64,000 nucleotides of DNA from Bifidobacterium platyrrhinorum (lineage in GTDB: Bacteria > Actinomycetota > Actinomycetes > Actinomycetales > Bifidobacteriaceae), in NCBI RefSeq assembly GCF_010667645.1, contig NZ_WHZV01000001.1:140606-204605 (forward strand), written 5' to 3'. A program made the translations under genes and the position numbers. The notes under the pieces were generated by a model, which worked only from the letters and a program-made list of their open reading frames with translations, had not been told where the DNA came from and searched no databases. Below, in pieces: positions 1-10,970 of the stretch (position 1 is its first letter; each line of letters begins with the position of its first letter).

Positions 1-1078
1 TCTGGAAGGCGTAGAGCATGCCGAACACGCCGGTGAACAGGAACGCCGGCACGATGGTGCGCTTGCGGCCGATGCGGTCGATGAGCAGCGAACCGATGAG
101 GCAGCCGACCGGGGCGCCCAGCATCATGAGCGTGGACGTGAGCAGCGAGCTGGACAGGTTGATGCCGCGCTTGACCAGGATCGTCGGCACCCACGAGGTG
201 AACGCGTAGGAGCATACGTTGGTGGCGCCCACGGCGACGATGGCCACGAGCAGGCACACGCCGAGCGAACGGCCGCCCGCATTGCGTTCCTGCGCACGGG
301 CGTCGGCGGCGGTGCCATCGAACTCCGGGTCGGAGCCGTTGGCCTCCAGCCGCCTCACGATCGCGTCCGCCTCGCCGTAGCGGCCGTGCACGGCCAGCCA
401 GCGCGGGGACTCGGGGATGTCGCGGCGCAGCCACCAGATCACGGCGGCGATCAGGCCGATGCCGACGAACAGGGGGCGCCACGACCAGCGGGGGATGATC
501 CATGCGCACAGCAGCATGGCGATCGGCACGCCGCAGTTCGCCACCAGGGAGACGATCGCGCACCAGTGGCCGCGGCGGTTCATCGGCGCGAACTCGTTGA
601 CCATGGCGAAACCGGTGACGATCTCGGCGCCCAGGCCGAGTCCGGCGCCCAGGCGGCACAGCGACAGGACGGTCATGTTCGGGGCGAACGCGCCCAGGAA
701 CGTGAACCCGCCGAACAGCAGCAGGTTGATCTGGTAGGCGACGCGGCGGCCCCTAAGATCGCCGACGAACCCGGCCAGCAACGAACCGATGAGCAGGCCG
801 AGGAAGCCGGCCGACATGAACGTGGAGTTCTGCGCGACGGTGGACCAGTGCGTGGACAGGGCGCTGCTGGCGACCGCGCTGCCGATGTACACGTCGATGC
901 TGTCCATCAGCATGCCGGCCGCGACCAGCGCGACGATGCGATGGAACATCGGGGTCTCGTGCGCGCGGTCCACGCGCGAGATGATGTCCTGAACCTGATG
1001 CGGATGATTGGCTGCGGCGGCCTTCCCGCCGTCCCGCTCCGCCGATGCGGAGGCGATCTGCCCTTCGGCAGTGGTCAT
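1..1078 (-). CDS. MFS transporter, C-terminal part outside the window
   Basis: This frame runs open from an ATG at 1078 to the left edge, so about 359 N-terminal residues are present and the stop lies outside. It is a multi-helix membrane protein of the major facilitator superfamily. The loop 2-3 signature reads GDLRGRR, the loop after helix 6 reads ESPRWL as in sugar/metabolite porters, and a second GR(R/K) loop (DRIGRKR) precedes the truncation. The N-terminus has an unusual Ala-rich cytoplasmic stretch of about 45 residues before helix 1. The start is supported by an AGAGG site 8 bases upstream. The metabolite:H+ symporter and sugar porter branches both fit; the substrate cannot be read from the sequence. 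The next gene to the right is on the same strand but is separated by a strong hairpin, so this gene probably has its own promoter. Confidence 0.85.
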   Translation of the reverse strand, partial: MTTAEGQIASASAERDGGKAAAANHPHQVQDIISRVDRAHETPMFHRIVALVAAGMLMDSIDVYIGSAVASSALSTHWSTVAQNSTFMSAGFLGLLIGSLLAGFVGDLRGRRVAYQINLLLFGGFTFLGAFAPNMTVLSLCRLGAGLGLGAEIVTGFAMVNEFAPMNRRGHWCAIVSLVANCGVPIAMLLCAWIIPRWSWRPLFVGIGLIAAVIWWLRRDIPESPRWLAVHGRYGEADAIVRRLEANGSDPEFDGTAADARAQERNAGGRSLGVCLLVAIVAVGATNVCSYAFTSWVPTILVKRGINLSSSLLTSTLMMLGAPVGCLIGSLLIDRIGRKRTIVPAFLFTGVFGMLYAFQ

Positions 1079-1251
1079 GATGGGTACCTCTTGTATGTCA
1101 TGAACCTCGGTCCGCGGATGACCGGCGCATGGTCGCCTGCCGTTGTGCGGGGCGCCCCGCGCCCGCCATCGGACCGTGATCCCGGAAAACCAAGCTTGCC
1201 GTTGTGCGGCAGTCTGTGAAAATCCTGCACGACAGATTAGGCGCGTGACGC

Positions 1252-1301
1252 ACGGGAGCCCGCGACGGGTCATATAGTGACCGCCCGTCGCGGGCTCCCG
1301 T
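1252..1301. terminator. Perfect 18-bp inverted repeat, probable terminator
   Basis: Arms 1252-1269 and 1284-1301 are perfect reverse complements with a 14-base loop. The structure lies between the thiD/thiamine-binding unit and the MFS gene, both on the minus strand. There is no clear T-run on either side, so its role as a factor-independent terminator is inferred from stem strength and position. Confidence 0.6.
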
Positions 1302-1321
1302 TCATAGGACGGACATGGCAC

Positions 1322-1350
1322 GTCCCCCGCCCGTCCCCGGGGCGGGGGAC
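1322..1350 (-). terminator. GC hairpin just downstream of the thiamine-binding gene
   Basis: A 10-bp stem (1322-1331 with 1341-1350) with a 9-base loop begins 8 bases after the stop of the minus-strand gene ending at 1359. No T-run follows. Together with the longer hairpin at 1252-1301 it probably ends the thiD transcription unit. Confidence 0.5.
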
Positions 1351-1358
1351 GTGCCGGT

Positions 1359-1775
1359 TCACCGGCCGTCGGTTCCGGCCCCCTCCTCATGCCCGGCCGT
1401 CCGTGCGCGGCGTTCGGCGATGAGCCGGTCGGCGAGTTGCGGCTTTTCGGTGAGCTGGCCGGAGAAACCGGGGCGGATGTCCATGTGGAGCACGAGGCTC
1501 GTGCGGTAGCCCTGCTCCGCGAGCTTCTTCGCGGCCTCGCCGGCCACATGCAGCACCTCGTCCAGATCGCCCTCCACGTCGGTGAAGAGGGCGTTCGTCT
1601 CCTGCGGCAGGCCGGAGTCGCGGATCACCTCGATGGCCTGCGAGACGTACGGCGACACCTCGGCCCCCGCGCCCGTCACCGACACCTGGATGGCGGCCAC
1701 CGTGTTGAGATACGGCTTGCCGGTCTTCGGGTCGATGGGGACCTCCTGTTTCACGGCGAAACGGTCAAGAGCCAT
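1359..1775 (-). CDS. MTH1187/YkoF-type thiamine-binding protein
   Basis: A 138-residue protein of the MTH1187/YkoF (DUF77) family, small ferredoxin-like proteins that bind thiamine or its pyrimidine moiety. The recognisable core spans roughly residues 22-110: a first strand with AAIQVSVTG, then EVSPYVSQAIEVIRDSGL, and a second half with a FTDVEGDLDEVLHV segment. The C-terminus is a charged, probably disordered tail. The start codon lies 5 bases after the thiD stop, so the two genes should be translated from one message. Its place directly behind thiD fits a role in thiamine or pyrimidine salvage, as carrier or sensor; no enzymatic activity is expected. The longer upstream frame runs through thiD and was not used. 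Confidence 0.8.
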   Translation of the reverse strand: MALDRFAVKQEVPIDPKTGKPYLNTVAAIQVSVTGAGAEVSPYVSQAIEVIRDSGLPQETNALFTDVEGDLDEVLHVAGEAAKKLAEQGYRTSLVLHMDIRPGFSGQLTEKPQLADRLIAERRARTAGHEEGAGTDGR

Positions 1776-1780
1776 CGGCG

Positions 1781-2590
1781 TCACCGGTCCTTCCACAGGT
1801 GGTCCATCGGTCCGGAACCGTGGCCCAGGTCGAGCATCGCGTTCAACGCACCGGTCAGGTATTCCTTCGCGTGCCGGATCGCCTCGGGCAGCGTCTCGCC
1901 CTTCGCGAGGTTCGAGGCGATGGCGGAGCTCAGCGTGCAGCCGGTGCCGTGCGTGTTCGGGTTGTCGACGCGGACGCCCTCGAACCATGTGACCGCGCCG
2001 CCGGTTTCGGCGAGCACGTCGTTCGCGTCGTTGGTGTGGTGACCGCCCTTGACGAGCGCCGCGCATCCGTATCGTTCGACGAGGTCGCGCGCCGCCTGCT
2101 CCATCGAATCGGCGTCGTCGATCGCGATGCCGGTCAGGACCTGCGCCTCGGGGATGTTCGGCGTGATGACGGTGGCGAGCGGGAACAGCTTCGACGTGAG
2201 CGCGGCGATCGCGTCGTCGCTGATGAGCTTCGCGCCGGACGTGGCGACCATGACCGGGTCGAGCACGACGTTCGTCGCGTGGTGGAACGTGAGCCGGTCG
2301 GCGATCACGTCGATGATGTCCGTCGCGGACACCATGCCGATCTTGACGGCCAGCGGCGGGATGTCCTCGAACACGGCGTCGATCTGGTCGGCGAGGATGT
2401 TCGGCTCGGTGTCCTGGATGGAGCGCACGCCGGTGGTGTTCTGCGCGGTGAGCGCGGTGATCGCGCTCATGCCGAACACGCCGTTGGCGAGCATGGTCTT
2501 CAAGTCCGCCTGCATGCCGGCGCCGCCGGACGAGTCCGAACCGGAGATCGCGAGCACGGGGGGAAGTGTGGTGGTTGCATGTGTTGGCAT
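1781..2590 (-). CDS. thiD: Hydroxymethylpyrimidine/phosphomethylpyrimidine kinase
   Basis: A 269-residue ribokinase-fold enzyme that phosphorylates HMP and then HMP-P to HMP-PP, the pyrimidine half of thiamine. It shows the ThiD N-terminal signature GSDSSGGAGMQADLKT near residues 16-31, the substrate loop with LDPVMVATSGAKL, and the phosphoryl-transfer/anion-hole motif NTHGTGCTLSSAI near the C-terminus. Length matches the family. The ATG at 2590 has no ribosome site upstream but has a TAGACT element 7 bases before it, so the transcript is probably leaderless; an open frame further upstream lacks a plausible initiation signal. It is followed after 5 bases by the thiamine-binding gene and is divergent from the AAA+ ATPase gene. 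No TPP riboswitch is visible upstream, unlike thiM. Confidence 0.95.
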   Translation of the reverse strand: MPTHATTTLPPVLAISGSDSSGGAGMQADLKTMLANGVFGMSAITALTAQNTTGVRSIQDTEPNILADQIDAVFEDIPPLAVKIGMVSATDIIDVIADRLTFHHATNVVLDPVMVATSGAKLISDDAIAALTSKLFPLATVITPNIPEAQVLTGIAIDDADSMEQAARDLVERYGCAALVKGGHHTNDANDVLAETGGAVTWFEGVRVDNPNTHGTGCTLSSAIASNLAKGETLPEAIRHAKEYLTGALNAMLDLGHGSGPMDHLWKDR

Positions 2591-2597
2591 GACGTTC

Positions 2598-2603
2598 AGT
2601 CTA
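2598..2603 (-). promoter_or_regulatory. TAGACT -10 element, leaderless start of thiD
   Basis: TAGACT ends 7 bases before the thiD ATG, leaving no room for a ribosome site. No convincing -35 hexamer is visible at 16-18 bases. The call rests on the same arrangement recurring at several genes in this window. Confidence 0.5.
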
Positions 2604-2726
2604 GTCGCGGGACGCTGGTTTTTCACCTGTTTCCGACTTGGTTTTCCTTGATTCCGGGCCGGTTGTGTGGTGTGATGGAACGGGCTTCGGATGAAGGCCG
2701 GAACCGAGCAGCGGGAGAGGGGAACC

Positions 2727-3932
2727 ATGTCCGACGACGTGTTGCGCCGCGACGGCGTGCTGGCGCGCATCACCGGATTCGACGAGGGGCGCGTCGCCTA
2801 TTACGCGACAATGCCGAACGGGCGGAGCACGCAGCTCACGTTCCCGCGGCAGGAGGTGTTCGACGTGGGCGACGTGCTGCTCGTCGGCGACGGCTTCTAC
2901 ACGAAGGTGCCCGCCTCCGTCTGGCCGGTGAAGCCCCGCGTCGGCGTCGTGCGCCGCGCCCTGGAGGACGCGGTCGTCCTGGAGACCTCGGACGGGCTGG
3001 AGCTCCTCGAAGGCGATTATCCGGTGGATATCGCCCCCGGCAACACGGTGGAGTTCACCGACCTGTTCGGCATCGAACGCGTGCTGTGGCCGACGGCCAT
3101 CCGCCCCGGCGAATCCGACCATGACGACGACATCAAACAGTACCGGATCACGCCGAGCGCCGACCCGGACCTCACGTTCGCGTCGTTCGGCGGCTACGAG
3201 CAGGTCGTCACGCGCGCCAAGGAGCTCATCGAGACGCAGCTCGGCAACAGCGTGCAGATGCGCGCCATCGGCGCCAAGCCGATCAAGGGCGTGATCTTCA
3301 CCGGCGCGCCCGGTACCGGCAAGACGCATCTGGCGCGCATCATCGCCAACGTGGCCGACGCGCAGTTCTATCTCGTCTCCGGTCCGACCATCGTGAGCAA
3401 GTACGTGGGCGACAGCGAGGAGACGCTGCGCATGATCTTCGCCGCCGCGCAGGCCGACCGGCGCGCCATCATCTTCTTCGACGAGATCGACTCGATCGCC
3501 TCCTCGCGCGACACCGACACGAACGGCGTGGGCAAGCGTCTCGTCGCCCAGCTCCTGACGCTCATGGACGGTTTCGCGTCCAAGGGCAACGTGGTGGTCG
3601 TCGCCGCCACGAACCGCATCGAGGACGTGGATCCGGCGCTGCTGCGCCCGGGCCGCTTCGACTGGCAGATCCCGTTCCCGATGCCGGGCGAGCATGACCG
3701 TCTCGCGATCCTCGAGGTGCAGGAGCGGGCGCTTTCCACCGAAGGGGAGCTGCCGCTCGCGGACATCGCGCGGCGCACCGAGGGCTGGAGCGGCGCCGAG
3801 GTGTGCGCGATCTGGACGGAGGCGGCGCTCGTCGCAGCCAAGGACCGCCGCGCCGCGATCCGCGCGAGTGACCTCACGACCGCGTTCGAGCGTGTCGAAC
3901 GCCGTCCGGAGCTGCGCGCGCATAGGGGATAG
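2727..3932 (+). CDS. Single-domain AAA+ ATPase of the Cdc48/proteasomal class
   Basis: A 401-residue protein with a beta-rich N-terminal region (about residues 1-140, probably OB-like) and one AAA+ module. Visible motifs: Walker A GAPGTGKT at 193-200, pore-loop stretch SKYVGDSEE, Walker B IIFFDEID around 248-255 with both acidic residues intact, and the second region of homology NRIEDVDPALLRPGRFD with two arginine fingers. A small C-terminal helical lid follows. It resembles Mpa/ARC, Cdc48 and 26S ATPases but has no N-terminal coiled coil and no Tyr-containing C-terminal tail for proteasome docking (it ends in RAHRG). No proteasome, Pup or ligase gene lies nearby. The ATG at 2727 has GAGAGGGGA 4 bases upstream. 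It probably acts as an unfoldase or segregase; the partner is unknown. Confidence 0.85.
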   Translation: MSDDVLRRDGVLARITGFDEGRVAYYATMPNGRSTQLTFPRQEVFDVGDVLLVGDGFYTKVPASVWPVKPRVGVVRRALEDAVVLETSDGLELLEGDYPVDIAPGNTVEFTDLFGIERVLWPTAIRPGESDHDDDIKQYRITPSADPDLTFASFGGYEQVVTRAKELIETQLGNSVQMRAIGAKPIKGVIFTGAPGTGKTHLARIIANVADAQFYLVSGPTIVSKYVGDSEETLRMIFAAAQADRRAIIFFDEIDSIASSRDTDTNGVGKRLVAQLLTLMDGFASKGNVVVVAATNRIEDVDPALLRPGRFDWQIPFPMPGEHDRLAILEVQERALSTEGELPLADIARRTEGWSGAEVCAIWTEAALVAAKDRRAAIRASDLTTAFERVERRPELRAHRG

Positions 3933-4031
3933 GAGGAGGAACGGGACGGCACCCGCACCGTTGCGATCGGCGGTTGCGGAGACGGGCCCGGGACCTGCGG
4001 TCCTTTCGCGCCGACATGGGAAGAGCCGATC

Positions 4032-4077
4032 ATATGACCGAGCCCCTCACCTTCACGGGTGAGGGGCTCGGTCATAT
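4032..4077. terminator. Bidirectional terminator, perfect 20-bp stem
   Basis: Arms 4032-4051 and 4058-4077 are exact reverse complements around a 6-base loop. The outer end of each arm is A/T-rich (ATATGA / TCATAT), giving a short T-containing tail on both strands. It sits between the convergent AAA+ ATPase gene and thiE-thiC. Confidence 0.85.
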
Positions 4078-4099
4078 CGGATCCGTCGGGGCCTCCGGA

Positions 4100-6976
<2,877 letters not shown>

Positions 6977-7849
6977 TCAGTCGATGAGGATCTCGCTTGC
7001 GGCGACCTCGTCGGCGGTCGTGTTCCACAGGGCGTCGAGGAAGGCGACCTGGAACGAGCCCGGCCCGTGGCTGACGGCCTCGGCGGCCTCTCCCGCGCGG
7101 TTGTACAGCGCCGTCGCGGCCAATGCCGCGGTCAGCGGGTCGGCGACCGCCAGGTACGTGGCGGTCACGCCGCCGAGCGAGCATCCGGCGCCGGTGATCT
7201 TGGACATCATCGCGCTGCCGCCGGGCAGGCGGTAGACGGCATGGCCGTCGGTGACGAGGTCGACGGCGCCGGAGACCGCCACGGCGGCCTCGCCTTGCGG
7301 GGCGGAGGCGGCGAGGAAACGCGCGAGGAGCTTCGCCGGCCCGACCGAGGAGTCCACCTCGTCGACGGATTCGACGCCGGCCGGACGTGTGGCGGCGTCA
7401 GGGGAGAACAGGCCCCACATCGAGGCCAACGCGATGATCTCGGAGGCGTTGCCGCGCACGACGGTGGGCGGGGCGGCGCGGAAGGCGCGCAGGATCTCGG
7501 TGCGCGTCGCGCCGATGCCGGCGGCCACCGGGTCGAGCACCCACTTGTGCCCCGACTTGCGGAAGGCCCTCGCGATCTTCGGCAGCGCGTCCTTGTAGAA
7601 GGGCAGCAGCGTGCCCACGTTGACGTAGTCGGCGCCGGACATGGCCGCGGTGTCGATGACATCGTCCGGCAGGAAGCTCATCGCGGCGGTGCCGCCGGCG
7701 GCCAGCTGCGCGTTGGCGACGAGGTTGATGGTGACGAAATTGGTGAACGACTGCGCCATCGGCGTCGTGTCCCTCACCGTCTCCACGGCCCGTCTGATGC
7801 GCCCCCTGACGTCGTCGATGGCGTCGGCGGTACGAGATACGTCGCTCAT
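6977..7849 (-). CDS. thiM: Hydroxyethylthiazole kinase
   Basis: A 290-residue ribokinase-fold enzyme that phosphorylates hydroxyethylthiazole, the salvage route to the thiazole half of thiamine. Visible family features are TNFVTINLVANAQLAAGG near the N-terminus, the substrate/phosphate region DPVAAGIGATRTE, GNASEI, and GAGCSLGGVTA with the conserved Cys near the active site. The ATG at 7849 follows directly after the TPP riboswitch; a longer frame would translate the riboswitch itself and was rejected. The site AGGGAG about 13 bases upstream overlaps the 3' end of the riboswitch, so ligand binding could hide it. No thiazole synthesis genes (thiG, thiH, thiS) are present here, which suggests thiazole salvage combined with de novo pyrimidine synthesis. 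Confidence 0.93.
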   Translation of the reverse strand: MSDVSRTADAIDDVRGRIRRAVETVRDTTPMAQSFTNFVTINLVANAQLAAGGTAAMSFLPDDVIDTAAMSGADYVNVGTLLPFYKDALPKIARAFRKSGHKWVLDPVAAGIGATRTEILRAFRAAPPTVVRGNASEIIALASMWGLFSPDAATRPAGVESVDEVDSSVGPAKLLARFLAASAPQGEAAVAVSGAVDLVTDGHAVYRLPGGSAMMSKITGAGCSLGGVTATYLAVADPLTAALAATALYNRAGEAAEAVSHGPGSFQVAFLDALWNTTADEVAASEILID

Positions 7850-7862
7850 ATGGCTGTCACTG

Positions 7863-7945
7863 CTCCCTACGCTGGTCTTAACCAACAGGTTCAAAGGGTC
7901 GGGCGCGGGGCCCATCTCAACCCGGCGCGTTCCCGGGTTCCCCTG
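7863..7945 (-). promoter_or_regulatory. TPP riboswitch (THI element) upstream of thiM
   Basis: Read on the minus strand, this stretch holds the two invariant THI-box segments: GGGG near the 5' end followed by UUGAGAU (canonical CUGAGA), then CCUUUGAACCUG and GACCAGCGUAGGGA at the 3' end, with a GC-rich variable stem between them. These are the pyrimidine-sensing and pyrophosphate-sensing helices of the TPP aptamer. It ends 13 bases before the thiM start, which fits control of translation initiation, although a transcriptional mode cannot be excluded. It should repress thiM and probably thiE-thiC when TPP is plentiful. Confidence 0.93.
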
Positions 7946-8138
7946 CATGTTTCGTTATCGGATTCGACGCTATGCGCCAATATGGACAAGATGTGACGAA
8001 AGGGCGTCCGCCGGGGCCGGAACCCTTGCGTGTCGGGCATCGGCGTGGTAAGGGCGCGGCCGTCTTCCCCCGGTCGCCGTATGCAGGTAGTCTGAACGGG
8101 TTGTAAGACCCCAAACCGTTCAAACCAGAAGGTGCATT

Positions 8139-9614
8139 GTGGCTCAGTCCAAACTTGATGAAGTCGTGTCCCTCGCGAAGCGTCGTGGTTTCGTGTTCCC
8201 CGCCGGCGAGATCTACGGCGGGACCCGTTCCGCATGGGATTACGGCCCGCTCGGCGTCGCGCTGAAGGACAATATCAAGCGCGAGTGGTGGCGTTCGATG
8301 GTCGTCACCCGCCCCGACGTCGTCGGCGTCGACACCTCCATCATCCTGCCGACCCCGGTGTGGGTCGCCTCCGGCCACGTCGCCGTGTTCAACGACCCGC
8401 TGGTCGAGTGCCTGAACTGCCACAAGCGCAACCGCGCCGACAAGCTGCAGGAGAGCTACGCCGAGAAGCACGGCGACAAGCTGCCGGAGAACGGCATGGC
8501 CGATATCGTCTGCCCCGACTGCGGCACCCGCGGCAAGTGGACCGAGCCGCGCGACTTCAACATGATGCTGCGCACGCACCTCGGCCCGGTCGAGGACGAG
8601 AACAGCCTGCACTACCTGCGCCCGGAGACCGCGCAGGGCATCTTCGTCGACTTCAAGAACGTGATGACCTCCTCGCGTTCCAAGCCGCCGTTCGGCATCG
8701 CCAACATGGGCAAGTCCTTCCGCAACGAGATCACCCCCGGCAACTTCATCTTCCGCACCCGCGAGTTCGAGCAGATGGAGATGGAGTTCTTCGTCGAGCC
8801 CGGCACCGACGAGGACTGGCACCAGTACTGGATCGACGCCCGCACCCAGTGGTATCTGGACCTCGGCGTCAAGCCGGAGAACCTGCGCCACTACGAGCAC
8901 CCGAAGGACAAGCTGGCCCACTACTCGAAGCGCACCGTGGACATCGAGTACAAGTTCGGCTTCCAGGGCTCCGACTGGGGCGAGCTCGAGGGCGTCGCCA
9001 ACCGCACCGACTTCGACCTGTCCGCGCACGCCAAGCACTCCGGCGAGGACCTGAGCTACTTCAACCAGGCCACCGGCGAACGCTACGTGCCGTACGTCAT
9101 CGAGCCGGCCGCCGGCCTGACCCGCTCCCTGATGTGCTTCCTCGTCGACGCCTACGACGTGGACGAGGCCCCGAACACCAAGGGCGGCGTGGACAAGCGC
9201 ACCGTGCTGCGCCTCGACCCGCGCCTGGCCCCGGTCAAGGCCGCCGTGCTGCCGCTGAGCAAGAAGCCCGAGCTGCAGTCCGTGGCCCAGGACCTGGCCG
9301 CCGACCTGCGCCAGAACGAATGGATGATCGACTACGACGAGTCCGGCGCCATCGGCCGTCGCTACCGCCGCGAGGACGAGATCGGCACCCCGCTGTGCAT
9401 CACCGTGGACTTCGACACCCTCGACGACCACGCAGTGACGATCCGCGACCGCGACACGATGAACCAGGAGCGCGTCGCGCTCGACAAGGTCGCCGATTAC
9501 GTGGCCGCCCGCATCGGCGAGAAGCGCACCCGCGTGCCGATGAAGCCGGTCTCCATGGGCGGCGAGGCGTGGCCCGACTCCGTGAAGATCAACGAAGCCG
9601 GCGGTCTGTACTAA
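8139..9614 (+). CDS. glyS: Glycyl-tRNA synthetase, class II dimeric type
   Basis: A 491-residue single-chain GlyRS of the archaeal/actinobacterial dimeric type that charges tRNA-Gly. The N-terminus carries [15 protein letters not shown] and the motif 1 region, a zinc-like insertion [11 protein letters not shown] ... CPDCGTRG is visible around residues 89-130, motif 2 falls in [26 protein letters not shown], and motif 3 with the anticodon-binding domain follows. The start is a GTG at 8139 with AGAAGG 6 bases upstream. A TAGTCT element lies about 50 bases upstream and could be its -10. The gene is divergent from thiM and is followed after one base by the dus gene. Confidence 0.96.
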   Translation: MAQSKLDEVVSLAKRRGFVFPAGEIYGGTRSAWDYGPLGVALKDNIKREWWRSMVVTRPDVVGVDTSIILPTPVWVASGHVAVFNDPLVECLNCHKRNRADKLQESYAEKHGDKLPENGMADIVCPDCGTRGKWTEPRDFNMMLRTHLGPVEDENSLHYLRPETAQGIFVDFKNVMTSSRSKPPFGIANMGKSFRNEITPGNFIFRTREFEQMEMEFFVEPGTDEDWHQYWIDARTQWYLDLGVKPENLRHYEHPKDKLAHYSKRTVDIEYKFGFQGSDWGELEGVANRTDFDLSAHAKHSGEDLSYFNQATGERYVPYVIEPAAGLTRSLMCFLVDAYDVDEAPNTKGGVDKRTVLRLDPRLAPVKAAVLPLSKKPELQSVAQDLAADLRQNEWMIDYDESGAIGRRYRREDEIGTPLCITVDFDTLDDHAVTIRDRDTMNQERVALDKVADYVAARIGEKRTRVPMKPVSMGGEAWPDSVKINEAGGLY

Positions 9615-9615
9615 G

Positions 9616-10857
9616 TTGACGTCCGCCAACGAAACCGTCATCGACGAGCGCGGGGACTCCCTCACCGGGGAGGATCCGCGCTCGCCGCGTCATACCGCGG
9701 CGCCGATGCCCGCCATCGCGCCCGTGCGCATCGGGGGCATCGAGGTGCCCACCCCGGTCGTGCTCTCGCCGATGGCCGGCGTGACCAACTGGCCGTTCCG
9801 CGTGATCTGCGAGGAATACGGCCCCGATGGCCTGTACGTCGCCGAGATGATCACCGCCCGAGCCCTCGTGGCCCGCAACCCCAAGGCCCTGCGCCTGTGC
9901 CGCTTCGCGCCCTCCGAGCGCGTGCGCTCGCTGCAGCTGTACGGTGTGAACCCCGCCATCGTCGAACAGGCGGCGAGGATCGTCGTCGACGAGGACATGG
10001 CCGACCACGTCGACCTCAACTTCGGGTGCCCGGTGCCCAAGGTGACGCGCCGCGGCGGCGGCTCGGCGCTGCCGTGGAAGACCGACATCTACACCGACCT
10101 CATCCGCCGCGTCGTCAGGGTGTGCGGCGAGGCCGGCATCCCGGTCACCGCGAAGATCCGCGTCGGCATCGACCATGACCACGAGACCTTCCTCGAAGCC
10201 GGCCATATCGCGCAGGAGGAGGGGTGCGCGGCCGTCACGCTGCACGCGCGCACCACCGCCGAATACTACGGCGGCCACTCCGACTGGAGCCGCATCGGCG
10301 AGCTCAAGGAACGGCTTGACATCCCCGTGTTCGGCAACGGCGACATCTGGGGCGCCGACGACGCGCTCGCGATGATCCGCGAGACCGGGTGCGACGGCGT
10401 GGCCATCGGCCGCGGGTGCCAGGGCCGGCCGTGGCTGTTCGCCGACATCAGGCACGCCTTCGAGGGGTCGGACGAACGGTTCAACCCCACGCTCGGCGAG
10501 GTGTGCCGTGTGATCCGCCGGCATGCGGGGCTGCTCGTCGAGTTCTACGACGGCGACGAGCGCATGGCCGTGCACGACCTGCGCAAGCATGTCGCCTGGT
10601 ATCTCAAGGGGTTCCCGGTGGGAGGCTCCACGCGCAGGGCGTTCATGGAATGCGAATCCCTGGCCGACGTGGACCGCGAGATCGCCCGGCTCGACCCGGA
10701 CGTCGAATTCCCCCCGCGCGTGGTGGACAAGCCGCGCGGGCGCGTGCGCTTCGCCAAGAAGGTGCATCTGCCGTACGGCTGGCTGGATTCGCGCACGACG
10801 AGCCACGAGGAGCGCGAGACGCTCTTCGGCGACGACCCCATGGACGCCAGCTACTGA
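9616..10857 (+). CDS. dusB: tRNA-dihydrouridine synthase (DusB-like)
   Basis: An FMN-dependent TIM-barrel enzyme that reduces uridine to dihydrouridine in the D-loop of tRNA. Recognisable features are SPMAGVTNWPFR at the start of the barrel, the catalytic loop DLNFGCPVPKVTRRGGGSAL with the proton-donor Cys, HARTTAEYYGGHSDW, and NGDIWGADDA for FMN phosphate binding. The C-terminal helical RNA-binding domain (about residues 290-390) is present. The start is uncertain: the frame opens at a TTG at 9616, giving 413 residues, but an in-frame ATG at 9706 (383 residues, MPAIAPVRIGG) lies just before the first conserved strand, and a hairpin at 9645-9684 falls between the two. I list the longer form. 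It follows glyS by one base, so co-expression is likely. Confidence 0.88.
   Translation: MTSANETVIDERGDSLTGEDPRSPRHTAAPMPAIAPVRIGGIEVPTPVVLSPMAGVTNWPFRVICEEYGPDGLYVAEMITARALVARNPKALRLCRFAPSERVRSLQLYGVNPAIVEQAARIVVDEDMADHVDLNFGCPVPKVTRRGGGSALPWKTDIYTDLIRRVVRVCGEAGIPVTAKIRVGIDHDHETFLEAGHIAQEEGCAAVTLHARTTAEYYGGHSDWSRIGELKERLDIPVFGNGDIWGADDALAMIRETGCDGVAIGRGCQGRPWLFADIRHAFEGSDERFNPTLGEVCRVIRRHAGLLVEFYDGDERMAVHDLRKHVAWYLKGFPVGGSTRRAFMECESLADVDREIARLDPDVEFPPRVVDKPRGRVRFAKKVHLPYGWLDSRTTSHEERETLFGDDPMDASY
9645..9684 (+). other. Hairpin inside the extreme 5' end of the dus frame
   Basis: A perfect 9-bp outer stem (9645-9653 with 9676-9684) encloses an imperfect inner stem. It could be a glyS terminator, which would favour the ATG at 9706 as the true dus start, or a structure reducing translation. 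There is no T-run. Confidence 0.4.
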
Positions 10858-10970
10858 AAAACCAACCCGCACCAAGCCCAAAATGCGTGTTACACGCGCG
10901 AAAATATCACACAATACGGCCTTGCCCTGCGCTAGTCTAGGGTGTAACCGTGAAGTGACAGGAGCCAAAC

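Noticed and set aside
7850..7948. An N-terminal extension of thiM up to 7948
   Set aside because: It would translate the conserved core of the TPP riboswitch; the ATG at 7849 begins exactly after it.
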